Shown here one piece after another: positions 15,164 through 23,970 of a stretch of 64,000 nucleotides of DNA. Every line of letters begins with the position of its first letter. Within the stretch, counting starts at the first letter, position 1. This DNA is from Polyangia bacterium (GTDB taxonomy: Bacteria > Myxococcota_A > Polyangia > Nannocystales > Nannocystaceae): positions 32,028 to 96,027 of the forward strand of contig JAUIKS010000041.1 in NCBI GenBank assembly GCA_030430565.1. Direction: 5' to 3'. The translations under genes were made by a program, and so were the position numbers. The notes under the pieces were generated by a model that saw only the letters and a program-made list of their open reading frames with translations, had not been told where the DNA came from and did not search any database.

Positions 15164-17737
15164 GTGAACAACCTGCGAGCGCTCCTCCTCGGGGCCGTCG
15201 CCGCGTGCGCGTCATTGAGCGTGCGCCCGGCGGCGCGCGCCGACAGCTTGACCGCGACCCGGGCGCAGGGCCTGGTCGAGGTCTCCCACGACGTGACCCT
15301 GCGGATCGGCGAGGGCGTCGCGATCTTCACCGTCCGCCGGACCTTCGCCAACAACGGCGCGCGCGCCGACGAGGCGCGGCTCGACATCCGCCTGCCCCCA
15401 GGGGCAGCCGCGACCGGGCTGCGGATCCGCGCGCGCGATCGCTGGTACCGCGCCGAGCTGCTCGAGGCCGAGGAGGCCGCCGCGAAGTACCAAGAGCTCA
15501 CGGGCCTCGGCGTCGCGCAGCCCAAGGATCCCGCGATCCTCTACTGGCGCTGGGCCGACAACCTCGGCCTGCAGATCTTCCCGATCTTCCCCGGCGCCGC
15601 GAGCACCGTCGAGTACACCCTCACCGCGCCGCTGCGCTACGAGGGCGGCCGCTACATCGTCAGCTACCCCGGCAGCGAGCCGCGCCCCGACGCCCGCTGG
15701 CCGCTGACGACCCCGGTCCTGCGGGTCGAGCCCGGCTACGGCGACGCGACGACCGAGGTGTTCGTCGACGGCCAGCGCGTCGCACCCAACGCGCCGCTCG
15801 TGCTCGCGCCCGCCGCGGCGGCGCCCTGGGTCGGCGACGACGCGCCGCGCGATGACGCCAGCACGATCACGAGCGCGGTCGAGATCAACGAGGACGGCGA
15901 GGCGCGCTGGGCCGAGGTCGACGTCGCCATCGACCACACCTACGCGGGCGACCTCGAGCTCGCGCTCGTCACGCCTTCGGGCCAGGTCATCGAGGTGGCC
16001 GATCCGACAGGTAGTGACAACGACGTGCGCGAGCGCTTCAGCGTCGCGCTGCCCGACGGGACGCGCGCGCGCGGCCGCTGGCACCTCCGCGTCTCCGACT
16101 GCGCCGGCCTCGACAACGGCACGCTCGAGCGCTTCGAGCTCCAGCTCTCGCGCCGGCGCCCGGGCGAGGCGCTCGCGGCGGCCGAGGAGCCCGAAGAGCC
16201 GGCGCCCCCGGCCGGCGCCCGCGTCGTCGCGGCGAGCCTGCGGACGCCGCCGAAGCGACCGCTGAAGTTCCGCTCGGTCACCGCGGGCGACCTCCCGAAG
16301 TTCATCCCCGACGCGCCGCGCGGGGACGAGGACTCCTCGCTCGCGCGCATCGAGGTCGCGCCGCGGGCGGGCGATCGGATCGAGTCCCACTACGGCCGCG
16401 TGCGCGTCCGCGACGACCTCAGCTTCGCGCGCCTCCAGGTCAACGCCGCGCCGGAGCTCAGCGCGCTCCCCCGCCGCGCCTCGATCGTGTTCGTGCTCGA
16501 CGCCTCGTACTCGGTCGCCAGCGCCGACGCCGGGCTCGAGACGCAGCTCGCTACCCTCGCCGCCTACCTGGAGCACGTCCCCGACGCCAAGGCCGAGATC
16601 GTGCTCGTGCGCCGCGAGGCCACGCGCCTCACCGGTCAGCTCTCGAGCCCGGCCGAGCTCAAGGCGGCGATCGACCGCGCGCGCGCGGAGGGCCGCCTCG
16701 CGCTGGGCAACGGCAGCGCGATCGCCCGCGGCCTCGAGCTCGCCGGCGAGGCGCTGAAGGGGCGGCGCGGGCCGAAGCGCGTCGTCGTCTTCAGCGACGC
16801 GCTGCTGCGCACGCGCTTCACCAACAAGCTCGCCCTCGACGCGCTGCGCGGCGCGCCGCGCGGGACCGTCGCCCACCTCGTCATCCCCGACAGCGACTGG
16901 GACACCGCGCTCGTGCGCGACGACAAGCACTCGCTGGCCGCGATCCCCCGGCGCACCGGCGGCGTGCTGTACAAGCTCCGCTACCAGGACGATGGAGACG
17001 GCGCGCTCGCCAAGGCGCTCACGCCGGCCGTGCTCGGCCTCGTCCGCCCCGTCAGCGTCGACAACCTCGAGCTGCGCGGGCTCCCGGCGGACGCGGAGGT
17101 CGACGCGCCGCCCGCCAGCCTGCGCGAGGGCGCCTCTTACGGGTTCATGACGCAGCTCACCAGCGCGCCGCGGGCGGTCGAGCTCCAGGGCGAGCTGTGG
17201 TCGAAGCCGATCCGGCGCACCATCAGCACGCGCCGCGACTTCGAGCGGGCGACCGCCGCCTTCGTGTTCTCGGAGGACATGCACGACGAGCTCAGCGAGG
17301 AGGAGCAGCTGCGCCTGGCGATGTTCGGGCGCGCGGTCTCGCCGGTCACCTCCTACCTGGCGGTCGAGCCAGGTGTTCGACCGTCGACCGTCGGCCTCGA
17401 GGAGCTCGGCAACCTCGGCCTCGTCGGCAGCGGCGGCGGCGGCGGCTTCGGCGGTCGCGGCGCGATCGGTCGCCCGCCCCGTCGACCCCTCTCGGCGCTC
17501 CTGGCCCAGGCCGTGAGCAGCTGCGCCAGCGCGCACGCGCCCGCGGCGGGCTGGCGCGTCAACATGTCCATTGAGACAACCTACCGCGAGATCGTCGACG
17601 TCCAGGCGAGCGGCGCGGGCGAGGCGATGCGGGCCTGCCTCGTCGAGGGCGCCTGGGGGCTCGCGCTCGGCTCGGCCTACGACAAGCGCCGCGAGCAGCA
17701 CGCGGTGACGCTCTCCGCCGAGACCGCCACGCCCTGA
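15164..17737 (+). CDS. Secreted VIT domain, proprotein-convertase P-domain and VWA protein
   Basis: 857 aa from a GTG. A signal peptide (1-26, ending ARA) is followed by a VIT domain (about 30-165), a proprotein convertase P-domain insert (about 245-335) and a VWA domain (about 440-600). The P-domain shows DHTYAGDLELALVTPSGQ, then GRWHLRVSDCAGLDNGTLERF. The VWA domain has a MIDAS motif DASYS at about residue 446. A Gly-rich stretch (about 753-766, GSGGGGGFGG) and a small Cys-containing C-terminal domain complete it. VIT plus VWA resembles inter-alpha-trypsin inhibitor chains; the P-domain between them is unusual. It is probably a periplasmic or surface adhesion or assembly protein. It lacks a lipobox, unlike its neighbours. 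Confidence 0.88.
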   Translation: MNNLRALLLGAVAACASLSVRPAARADSLTATRAQGLVEVSHDVTLRIGEGVAIFTVRRTFANNGARADEARLDIRLPPGAAATGLRIRARDRWYRAELLEAEEAAAKYQELTGLGVAQPKDPAILYWRWADNLGLQIFPIFPGAASTVEYTLTAPLRYEGGRYIVSYPGSEPRPDARWPLTTPVLRVEPGYGDATTEVFVDGQRVAPNAPLVLAPAAAAPWVGDDAPRDDASTITSAVEINEDGEARWAEVDVAIDHTYAGDLELALVTPSGQVIEVADPTGSDNDVRERFSVALPDGTRARGRWHLRVSDCAGLDNGTLERFELQLSRRRPGEALAAAEEPEEPAPPAGARVVAASLRTPPKRPLKFRSVTAGDLPKFIPDAPRGDEDSSLARIEVAPRAGDRIESHYGRVRVRDDLSFARLQVNAAPELSALPRRASIVFVLDASYSVASADAGLETQLATLAAYLEHVPDAKAEIVLVRREATRLTGQLSSPAELKAAIDRARAEGRLALGNGSAIARGLELAGEALKGRRGPKRVVVFSDALLRTRFTNKLALDALRGAPRGTVAHLVIPDSDWDTALVRDDKHSLAAIPRRTGGVLYKLRYQDDGDGALAKALTPAVLGLVRPVSVDNLELRGLPADAEVDAPPASLREGASYGFMTQLTSAPRAVELQGELWSKPIRRTISTRRDFERATAAFVFSEDMHDELSEEEQLRLAMFGRAVSPVTSYLAVEPGVRPSTVGLEELGNLGLVGSGGGGGFGGRGAIGRPPRRPLSALLAQAVSSCASAHAPAAGWRVNMSIETTYREIVDVQASGAGEAMRACLVEGAWGLALGSAYDKRREQHAVTLSAETATP

Positions 17738-17772
17738 TCGTGTCGGCGAGCGCAGGACGACGTCACTCGTCG

Positions 17773-18207
17773 CTAGCGGCGCTTCTTCCACAGCCGGCGC
17801 AGCGCGTCGCCGGTCTGCTGCACCGCGTCGCCGAGCTGCTCGCCGACGGCGCCTGACTCGAGCGCGTGTCGGCCCTTCCGCAGCGCGTCGCCGATCGCCC
17901 CTTTCTCCACCGCGTCGCGCGTGCGCTTCGCCGCGTCCTGCAGCGTCCCCACCACCGTGCCCTGCTGATCCAGCTTCGCCCGCGTCCCCGCGAGCTCGTC
18001 GGTCACGAACGCGGTGTCGCAGCGCCCGCACACCATCACGTGACGCGCGTCGTGGTTCAGGACGTCGATGAAGTACAGGCGAAACGTCTTGAGCACTCGG
18101 TGCTCGCGGAAGCGAGAGAGCGCGCCGCACTTTGGGCAGGTCCGCTGCGCGCTGCGACCTCCGGGGACCGGTTCCGTACGACTGCGATCGCCAATGATGA
18201 GCCACAT
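17773..18207 (-). CDS. Zinc-ribbon protein with a C-terminal amphipathic tail
   Basis: 144 aa. It starts MWLIIGDRSRT, typical of the zinc_ribbon_15 family, then carries two CxxC knuckles (CPKCG near 24-28 and CGRC near 61-64) separated by a hydrophobic-aromatic segment (FRLYFIDVLN). The tail repeats charged helices (AAKRTRDAVEKGAIGDAL, DAVQQTGDALRRL) and could bind membrane or protein. A TAAACT hexamer seven bases upstream supports the ATG at 18207. It is convergent with the VIT/VWA gene and probably a small cytosolic or membrane-associated metal-binding protein. Confidence 0.82.
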   Translation of the reverse strand: MWLIIGDRSRTEPVPGGRSAQRTCPKCGALSRFREHRVLKTFRLYFIDVLNHDARHVMVCGRCDTAFVTDELAGTRAKLDQQGTVVGTLQDAAKRTRDAVEKGAIGDALRKGRHALESGAVGEQLGDAVQQTGDALRRLWKKRR

Positions 18208-18214
18208 GATGCGT

Positions 18215-18220
18215 AGTTTA
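18215..18220 (-). promoter_or_regulatory. -10 element TAAACT, leaderless start of the zinc-ribbon gene
   Basis: On the minus strand TAAACT is followed by seven bases and the ATG at 18207. No ribosome-binding site fits between them. Confidence 0.5.
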
Positions 18221-18338
18221 GAACACGTCAGTAACAATCCCTTGCGCGTCGACGCGGGGACCTCCGCGCCGGTTCGCGGGGGGAACCCCGCTTGACATCA
18301 CCGCGCGCTCGAGAGGGCATGGGCGCAGGAGACTACGG

Positions 18339-20528
18339 ATGATCTTGAGCCTGAATTTTGTCGCCGCCGCGATCCGCAATTCTGTTCGCACGACCCACGC
18401 TGGAGCGCTCTGCCTCGCGGTGGGCGTCGGCCTCGTGGCGGGCTGCGCCGGTGACGACGGCGACTCGACCGCGACCGAGACGAGCCCGACCTCGAGCGAG
18501 ACCAACGCCGCGAGCGCGGGGACGACCGACGGCTCCGCGACCGACTCGCCCGTCACCGACGGCGCCACCAGCGGCGGGCAGACCGGCTCGGCGACCGACC
18601 CCGCGACCACGACGGCGGGCACGACCGCCACGACGACGGCGGGCACGACGACGGCGGGCACGACCGCGAGCACGATGACGGACACCGACACCGACACCGG
18701 CGACGGCGTTCTCGAGATCATGCCCGAGGACGTCGTGATCGAGGTCGTCGACGGCAACATCCCCATGCAGATGTTCACCGCGACCTACAACGGCGAGGAC
18801 GTCACCGACGACGTGGAGTGGCTGTACGAGAAGCCGACGATCGGCTCGATGATGATGGGCTCGACCTTCGTGCCCACGGGGCAGCTGGCGGGGATCGGCA
18901 CGCTGTTCGCCAGCTACCAGGGCGCGCAGGACGAGACCTCGGTCGCGGTCAAGATCATCAAGAACGTGGACCCCGACGGCCTCGAGCCGATGTTCGGCGA
19001 CCCCGCGGGCGCCGACCCGAGCATGTCGATCGTCTACCCCTACGACGAGACGGTGTTCCCGCTCAACGTCGCCTCGCAGATCGTGCAGTGGAACGGCGTG
19101 CAAAACGGCGACATTTACAAGCTGCAGCTGACCGAGCAGTACTACGACTACACCGTCTACTTCTCGACCAACACGCCCGCGCGCCATCTCATCGACCAGC
19201 TCGAGTGGACCGCGATCTCGGAGTCGGGGCAGGGGCCCAAGAGCGACCCGCTGATGGTCTCGCTGCAGCGGCACTCCGGCGGCATGACCTATGAGCCGGT
19301 CGAGCAGACCTGGCACATCGCGCAGGCGCGCCTGCCCGGGCGCATCTACTACTGGGAGCTGCCCGACCAGTGCAACAACGGCGCGAACGGGCGGGTGCTC
19401 ACCGTCAAGCCGTCGGACGCGACGGCCGAGGAGTTCTACAACGACGGCAACTGCTGGGGCTGTCACACCGTGAGCCGCGACGGTCGCACGGTGATGGGGA
19501 CCTTCTCGGAGGGCTCCCCGTTCCCGATGGCGTCGATCGACGTCTCGGTCGAGCCGGCGGTGATCGGCGACATCGACAAGAACGAGGGCGTCAACGGGGT
19601 GTTCAGCGCGTTCAACCACGACGGCTCGAAGCTGCTGTTCTCGCTCAACGGCGGCGGGAACCCGGCGAGCAGCGCTCGCCTCAAGATCGCGGACGCCGTG
19701 ACCGCGGCGATCCTCAACGATGACGTGATGGCCGAGACCTACCCGGCCGGCGGCTGCGGCGAGCCGGCGTGGTCCTTCGAAGGCGAGCTGATCGCGGCGA
19801 TCTGCGGCATGGACGGCGGCAACTGGACCTTCGACTCGGGCGCCGGCGACCTCGTGATCGCCGACGTCAACGGCGACGGGCACACGGTCTCGAACATCAC
19901 GACGCTCGTGCCCCAGGCCGGCGGCGACGGGCGCCCGGCGTACCCCAACTTCTCCCCGGGCGACGAGTGGATCGTGTTCGGCCGCCCGACCACGGGCTCG
20001 CGCTCGACCGGCAACGGCGACCTGTGGATCGTCGGCACCGACGGCAACGACCTCCGCAAACTCGACATCGCCAGCAGCGACAACCGCAGCTTTAACCCGA
20101 CCTTCGCGCCGCTGCGCGCCGGCGGGTACTTCTGGGTCACCTTCATCACGCGGCGCGATTACGGCAACACGCTGGTGGGCGCCAACCGCCAGCAGCTGTG
20201 GATCACCGCGATCAGCGATCCGCCCAACGAGCTCGACGATCCTTCGAACCCGCCGTTCTACATCCGCGGCCAGGAGGACTGCGCCAAGTCGGAGAACGCC
20301 TACTTCGCGCCCGACCCCTGCATCGAGGATCCCGACGCGATCTGCGAGTCCGGCATCGACTGCTGCGGCGGGCAGTGCGTCAAGCCCTTCGAGGACGCGA
20401 ACTACAAGATCTGCGGCGAGGCCGGCGAGTGCATCGAGCTCGGCAACGCCTGCGAAGAGGACGCCGACTGCTGCACGCCGGGGGCCCACTGCGTCGACGG
20501 CTACTGCGTCGGGCAGATCCCCGAGTAG
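18339..20528 (+). CDS. Large TolB/WD40-like propeller lipoprotein with a CxxCH motif and a cysteine-rich tail
   Basis: 729 aa. AGGAG at 18327-18331 lies seven bases before the ATG. A lipobox ends at Cys36 (VAGC), then comes a Thr/Ser/Gly linker (about 40-120). An Ig-like domain (about 125-215) has the feel of bacterial surface repeats. A central region contains NCWGCHTVSRDG (about 370-381), a CxxCH haem c motif, followed by TolB/PD40-like blades (FNHDGSKLLFSLNG, PNFSPGDEWIVFGRP). The last 80 residues hold many cysteines in knottin-like spacing (ESGIDCCGGQC, EEDADCCTPGAHC). If haem is attached, it would be a cytochrome-like outer-surface lipoprotein; otherwise the cysteines form disulphides. 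Confidence 0.87.
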   Translation: MILSLNFVAAAIRNSVRTTHAGALCLAVGVGLVAGCAGDDGDSTATETSPTSSETNAASAGTTDGSATDSPVTDGATSGGQTGSATDPATTTAGTTATTTAGTTTAGTTASTMTDTDTDTGDGVLEIMPEDVVIEVVDGNIPMQMFTATYNGEDVTDDVEWLYEKPTIGSMMMGSTFVPTGQLAGIGTLFASYQGAQDETSVAVKIIKNVDPDGLEPMFGDPAGADPSMSIVYPYDETVFPLNVASQIVQWNGVQNGDIYKLQLTEQYYDYTVYFSTNTPARHLIDQLEWTAISESGQGPKSDPLMVSLQRHSGGMTYEPVEQTWHIAQARLPGRIYYWELPDQCNNGANGRVLTVKPSDATAEEFYNDGNCWGCHTVSRDGRTVMGTFSEGSPFPMASIDVSVEPAVIGDIDKNEGVNGVFSAFNHDGSKLLFSLNGGGNPASSARLKIADAVTAAILNDDVMAETYPAGGCGEPAWSFEGELIAAICGMDGGNWTFDSGAGDLVIADVNGDGHTVSNITTLVPQAGGDGRPAYPNFSPGDEWIVFGRPTTGSRSTGNGDLWIVGTDGNDLRKLDIASSDNRSFNPTFAPLRAGGYFWVTFITRRDYGNTLVGANRQQLWITAISDPPNELDDPSNPPFYIRGQEDCAKSENAYFAPDPCIEDPDAICESGIDCCGGQCVKPFEDANYKICGEAGECIELGNACEEDADCCTPGAHCVDGYCVGQIPE

Positions 20529-21262
20529 CCCGGCGCGTCGAGGCTCTCACGCAGAAACGCCTCGATCGAGCTCCACGCGCGCCTCGCCGAGGGGGCGTGG
20601 TAGGCGACGCCGCTGGCTGGCGTCGCCGCCCGCTCAAAGGTGAAGGCGTGCATGGCGTGCCCGTAGGCGTGCAGCTGCCAGTCGGCGCCGGCGGCCGTGA
20701 GCTCGCGAGCCAGCGCGAGCACGTCAGCGGCCGTCGCGAACGGGTCGGCCCAGCCGTGCAGCACCAAGATCCGCGCCGTGATCGGCGGCTGGGGCCCGAG
20801 GCCCGGCGGCTGGAGCCCGCCGTGGATCGAGATCGTCGCGACCACCTTCGGGGATGTCGCGCGGGCCAGGTCGAGGGCGCACAGGCCCCCGAAGCACGGG
20901 CCCATCACCGCGAGCTGTCGCGCGCGCAGCTCGGGCAGCGAGCTCGCCACCTCGACGCCCGTGAGCAGCCGGCGTCGCAGCAGCCCGCGATCGCGCAGCA
21001 GCGGCCCCATCAGCTCGCTGTTGTCGCCCAGCTCGTCGCCGCGAACGCCTCGTCCGTAGAGGTCGAGCGCGAAGCAGGTGAAGCCGAGGCTCGCGACGCG
21101 GCGCGCCATGGCGCGGCTCCCGGCGTTGAGCCCGCTCCAGTCGTGGGCGAACAGCACGCCCGCGCGGCTCGGCCCGTCGGGCGCGATCAGCAGGCCTTCG
21201 AACTCGCCGCCGTCTGGCCCTCGATACAGGATGGTGCGCTCTCGCGCGTTCGCGTCGTCCAT
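20501..21262 (-). CDS. Dienelactone hydrolase family alpha/beta hydrolase
   Basis: 253 aa. Classic DLH fold: HDWSGLN oxyanion region, LDLYGRG, nucleophile elbow GPCFGG (Cys nucleophile, family usually GFCFGG), Asp in LHGWADPF and His in YGHAMHAF. The family hydrolyses lactones or esters in the cytosol; the substrate is unknown. I chose the ATG at 21262, since the upstream extension is not coding-like. It is transcribed away from the AraC gene 85 bases away, which probably regulates it. Its 3' end overlaps the end of the propeller lipoprotein gene by 28 bases (convergent). Confidence 0.9.
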   Translation of the reverse strand: MDDANARERTILYRGPDGGEFEGLLIAPDGPSRAGVLFAHDWSGLNAGSRAMARRVASLGFTCFALDLYGRGVRGDELGDNSELMGPLLRDRGLLRRRLLTGVEVASSLPELRARQLAVMGPCFGGLCALDLARATSPKVVATISIHGGLQPPGLGPQPPITARILVLHGWADPFATAADVLALARELTAAGADWQLHAYGHAMHAFTFERAATPASGVAYHAPSARRAWSSIEAFLRESLDAPGYSGICPTQ

Positions 21263-21334
21263 GCGCCCCAGCGTGGCGCGTCGGCCCGACGTCGTATTGA
21301 ACTTCTGGGACATCGGCGCGGCGGTCAGCGCTGC

Positions 21335-21340
21335 TACGCT
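21335..21340 (+). promoter_or_regulatory. -10 element TACGCT, leaderless start of the AraC-type gene
   Basis: TACGCT ends seven bases before the GTG at 21348, which fits a transcript beginning at the start codon. This spacing is the main reason to prefer this start over upstream ones in the same open frame. Confidence 0.5.
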
Positions 21341-21347
21341 CGGCCCG

Positions 21348-22160
21348 GTGCTGCGCGTCGTCGACCCCGCCCGTGAGCTCGCGTCCTTCATCGACTCGCT
21401 CTGGTTCGTCGAGGACCTGCCGGGCGCCCGGCGCGGTCACGTCGTGAGGACGATCCCGACGGGCCTGCCGGCGTTGACCTTTAACCTCGGCGTGCCGAAT
21501 CTCGGCGATGACGGCGAGCCGGTTCCGCGCCGGATCTCGCTGCTCGGCTGCCAGACCTCCGCGAGGGCCTGGGTCGCCTCTTCGTCGACCTACTTCGTCA
21601 TGGCGTTCTTGACGGTTCGCGGCGTCGTCGCGCTGTTCCCCGGGCTGGGCGTCGCGACGCGCGATCGCGCCGTCGAGCTCGCGTGCGTGATGGGGGCGCG
21701 TCGTGAGCGAGCGCTGCACCGCGCGCTGGTCGCCGCCTGGACGCCGGCGCGGGTGCAGCGGGAGATCGAGACATGGCTTCGCGGCCAGCTCGAACAGGAC
21801 CGAGACACGCCGCAGCGCCGGCGCCTCATCACGGCCCATCAGCAGCTCGCGCGCGGCGGCGGCGTCGAGGCGGCCGCGCGTCGCGTCGAGCGCTCGCGGC
21901 GGCAGCTCGGGCGGTGGTTTCGCGCGCATCTCGGCGTAGGGCCCAAGACGATCACGCAGATCGAGCGGATCCGCGCCAGCGTTCGCGCGGCGCGGCGCGG
22001 CGAGGGCGACCCCGCGCAGGGCTTCGCCGATCAGGCCCATCAGATCCGGAGCTGGCGGGCGCGTCTCGGCGTCACGCCCGGCGCGTACCGACGACGCCCG
22101 CCGTCGACGATGGCGGCGCTCGAGGACGAGACGGGCTCGCGCGCCGCGTTCTATCTGTGA
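21348..22160 (+). CDS. AraC-family transcription regulator
   Basis: 270 aa. The N-terminal half (DPARELASFIDSLWFVED, then a beta-rich part with TIPTGLPALTFNLG) matches the sensor domain seen in DUF6597-type AraC proteins. The C-terminal half has the two helix-turn-helix units: GVEAAARRVERSRRQLGRWF and, at the end, HQIRSWRARLGVTPGAYRR. It is divergently oriented from the dienelactone hydrolase gene with an 85-base shared promoter region, so it most likely controls that gene and itself. I infer this from context; no operator is recognised. Confidence 0.87.
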   Translation: MLRVVDPARELASFIDSLWFVEDLPGARRGHVVRTIPTGLPALTFNLGVPNLGDDGEPVPRRISLLGCQTSARAWVASSSTYFVMAFLTVRGVVALFPGLGVATRDRAVELACVMGARRERALHRALVAAWTPARVQREIETWLRGQLEQDRDTPQRRRLITAHQQLARGGGVEAAARRVERSRRQLGRWFRAHLGVGPKTITQIERIRASVRAARRGEGDPAQGFADQAHQIRSWRARLGVTPGAYRRRPPSTMAALEDETGSRAAFYL

Positions 22161-22223
22161 GGCGCCGGGTTCACGACCGGGCGGGGCTTGCTGAGCACGA
22201 TCATGACAGCGCTCGCCCGCCCG

Positions 22224-23270
22224 TCAGCGCGCGAGCGAGCGCCGGTAGTGCGCTGGGCTCTGCCCGGTCCATCGGCGGAAGGCGCGGCGAAAAGCGCTCT
22301 CGGTCGAGTAGCCCAGCGCGTGCGCGACCTCGAAGAGGCTCAGCGCGGGGTCGGAGATGAGCTGACGGGCGGTGGCCGCCCGCACATCGTCGATGAGCGC
22401 GCGCACCGAGGTGCCCAGCGCGTCGAGACGTCGCTGCAGCGTCCGCAGGCTCATGCCCAGGTGCCGGGCGAGCGCCGCCGCGCGGTACTCTTGGCGGGCG
22501 GCGTTGCGGGCGGCCGCGTCGCGGATGCGCCGGAGCTCGGCGGGCTCCCCCTGCTGCTCGAGCTGCTGCCGCACGAGCTCGAGGTGGGCCCGCAGCACAC
22601 GGAGTCGCGCGCCCGCGTCCGGGTCGACGGGGTCGTCGAGCCGCGCGGCGTGGAGCAGCAGCGCGTTGCAGGGGGCGCGGAAGCGCACCGGCGCGGAGAA
22701 GGCCTCTGTGTAGCGCTCGAGCGGCGCCGTCGGCGGGTGGTCGAACCACACCTCGCGCAGGGCGTGAGGGATGCCGAAGCCCTCGGCGATCACGCGCGCG
22801 CCCATCGCGACGCCCATCTCCGCGCTCAGCCCACCGAACTCCACCTCGTTCGGGTGTTCGAAGCGCAGCATCGGCCCCGGCGAGGCCTCGACGAACTCCA
22901 GCCCGGCGCGCGTGGACAGCAGGCTGCGGAAGTGCACGAACATCTCGACGCCCGCGCGCAGATCGGGCGCGAGGCGGGCGAGGGGCGCGAGCGGGCCGAG
23001 GAAGTGCAAGGGGGCGGCCGCCGCCAGCTCCAGGGCGACCGCCTCGTCGGGGAAGCGCCGCTGGAGCAGGTTGAGGATGCGTGACACCGCGTCCTCGGGA
23101 ACGCGCTCGGGGGCGGCGATCAGGGTCTTGGGCGCGAGCCCGGCGGCCTCGGCGACGCGCTCCAGCGACAAGCCCCGCTGCACCGCGTAGGCGGCCGCGG
23201 CGGTCATCAAGCTCGCCAGCATGGACGGGGCATGCGGGTTGGCGTCAACAGCTCGGTCTTTGTCGTCCAT
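22224..23270 (-). CDS. AraC-family regulator with an OruR/ArgR-type sensor domain
   Basis: 348 aa. The N-terminal domain (about 20-195) is of the arabinose-binding-like type found in OruR/VirS regulators (RGLSLERVAEAAGL, then PLHFLGPLAPLARL, FVEASPGPMLRFEH). The C-terminal domain (about 255-345) has both HTH units: ALARHLGMSLRTLQRRL and FEVAHALGYSTESAFRRAF, ending RRWTGQSPAHYRRS. The ATG at 23270 faces the cupin gene across an 87-base gap. It probably responds to a small molecule and controls the cupin gene. Confidence 0.9.
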   Translation of the reverse strand: MDDKDRAVDANPHAPSMLASLMTAAAAYAVQRGLSLERVAEAAGLAPKTLIAAPERVPEDAVSRILNLLQRRFPDEAVALELAAAAPLHFLGPLAPLARLAPDLRAGVEMFVHFRSLLSTRAGLEFVEASPGPMLRFEHPNEVEFGGLSAEMGVAMGARVIAEGFGIPHALREVWFDHPPTAPLERYTEAFSAPVRFRAPCNALLLHAARLDDPVDPDAGARLRVLRAHLELVRQQLEQQGEPAELRRIRDAAARNAARQEYRAAALARHLGMSLRTLQRRLDALGTSVRALIDDVRAATARQLISDPALSLFEVAHALGYSTESAFRRAFRRWTGQSPAHYRRSLAR

Positions 23271-23357
23271 CGCGCGGCCCGCCGAAGGGGGAGGCCCTAG
23301 CTTGGGGGGGCTGGTCGATTCTACGCGACCGGCTCCAACCAGACCGAAGAAGCCGTT

Positions 23358-23894
23358 ATGAAGCAAACCGTCGAAGATCTCCTCGTTCTCCCCGGCCAGG
23401 GTAAGAAGGTCGGTAACCACGTTTATATCGCCATCGGCACCGAGCACACCGGCGGCGTCTTCTCCGCGATGATGGTGACGCTCGTCCCGCATCAGCTGCT
23501 CGCGCCCCACACCCACGAGTCTGAAGACCAGGCCGTCTACGTCGTCTCCGGCGAGCTGGAGTTCGAGGTCGGCGGCGAGGGCGGGCTGCGCTTCACCGCG
23601 CCCGCCGGCAGCTTCGTCCGCAAGCCCGCGGGCGTGGAGCACTGCTTCTGGAACGCCACCGACACGCCCAGCGTCTACATCGAGCTGAACGCGGGCGAGG
23701 ACTTCCAGCAGCTCGTCGAGCAGACCGACAAGGCGCCGATCCGGGCGATGATGAACGCGAAGAAGTACGGCGTGCACGTGAACGTGAAGCGCGTCCCGGG
23801 CATGCTCGCCAAGCACCGCCTCACCAGCGTAGCGACCATGAACATGCCGTGGGAGGGCGCGGCGCTGCCGAAGTTCGGCGCGCGCGCGCGCTGA
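23358..23894 (+). CDS. Cupin-domain protein
   Basis: 178 aa, no signal peptide. A single cupin barrel: motif 1 PHTHESEDQAVYVVSGELEF gives the two His and the acidic residue of the metal site, and motif 2 GSFVRKPAGVEHCFWN gives the third His. The C-terminal extension (about 120-178) is not typical of minimal cupins. Cupins of this size act as dioxygenases, isomerases or binding proteins; the substrate is unknown. It is divergent from the AraC gene, which is its probable regulator. Confidence 0.88.
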   Translation: MKQTVEDLLVLPGQGKKVGNHVYIAIGTEHTGGVFSAMMVTLVPHQLLAPHTHESEDQAVYVVSGELEFEVGGEGGLRFTAPAGSFVRKPAGVEHCFWNATDTPSVYIELNAGEDFQQLVEQTDKAPIRAMMNAKKYGVHVNVKRVPGMLAKHRLTSVATMNMPWEGAALPKFGARAR

Positions 23895-23970
23895 GCGACG
23901 CGCGATCCCGCGCGCGAGCGCGGCGACGATCGTCCGCTTCATCGGCGCCGTCGCTCGCCGCTCGGATCGT

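Noticed and set aside
22224..23942. A 572-residue frame running from the AraC gene back through the cupin gene
   Set aside because: The upstream half is antisense to the clearly real cupin gene and has shadow-like composition; the AraC protein starts at the ATG at 23270.
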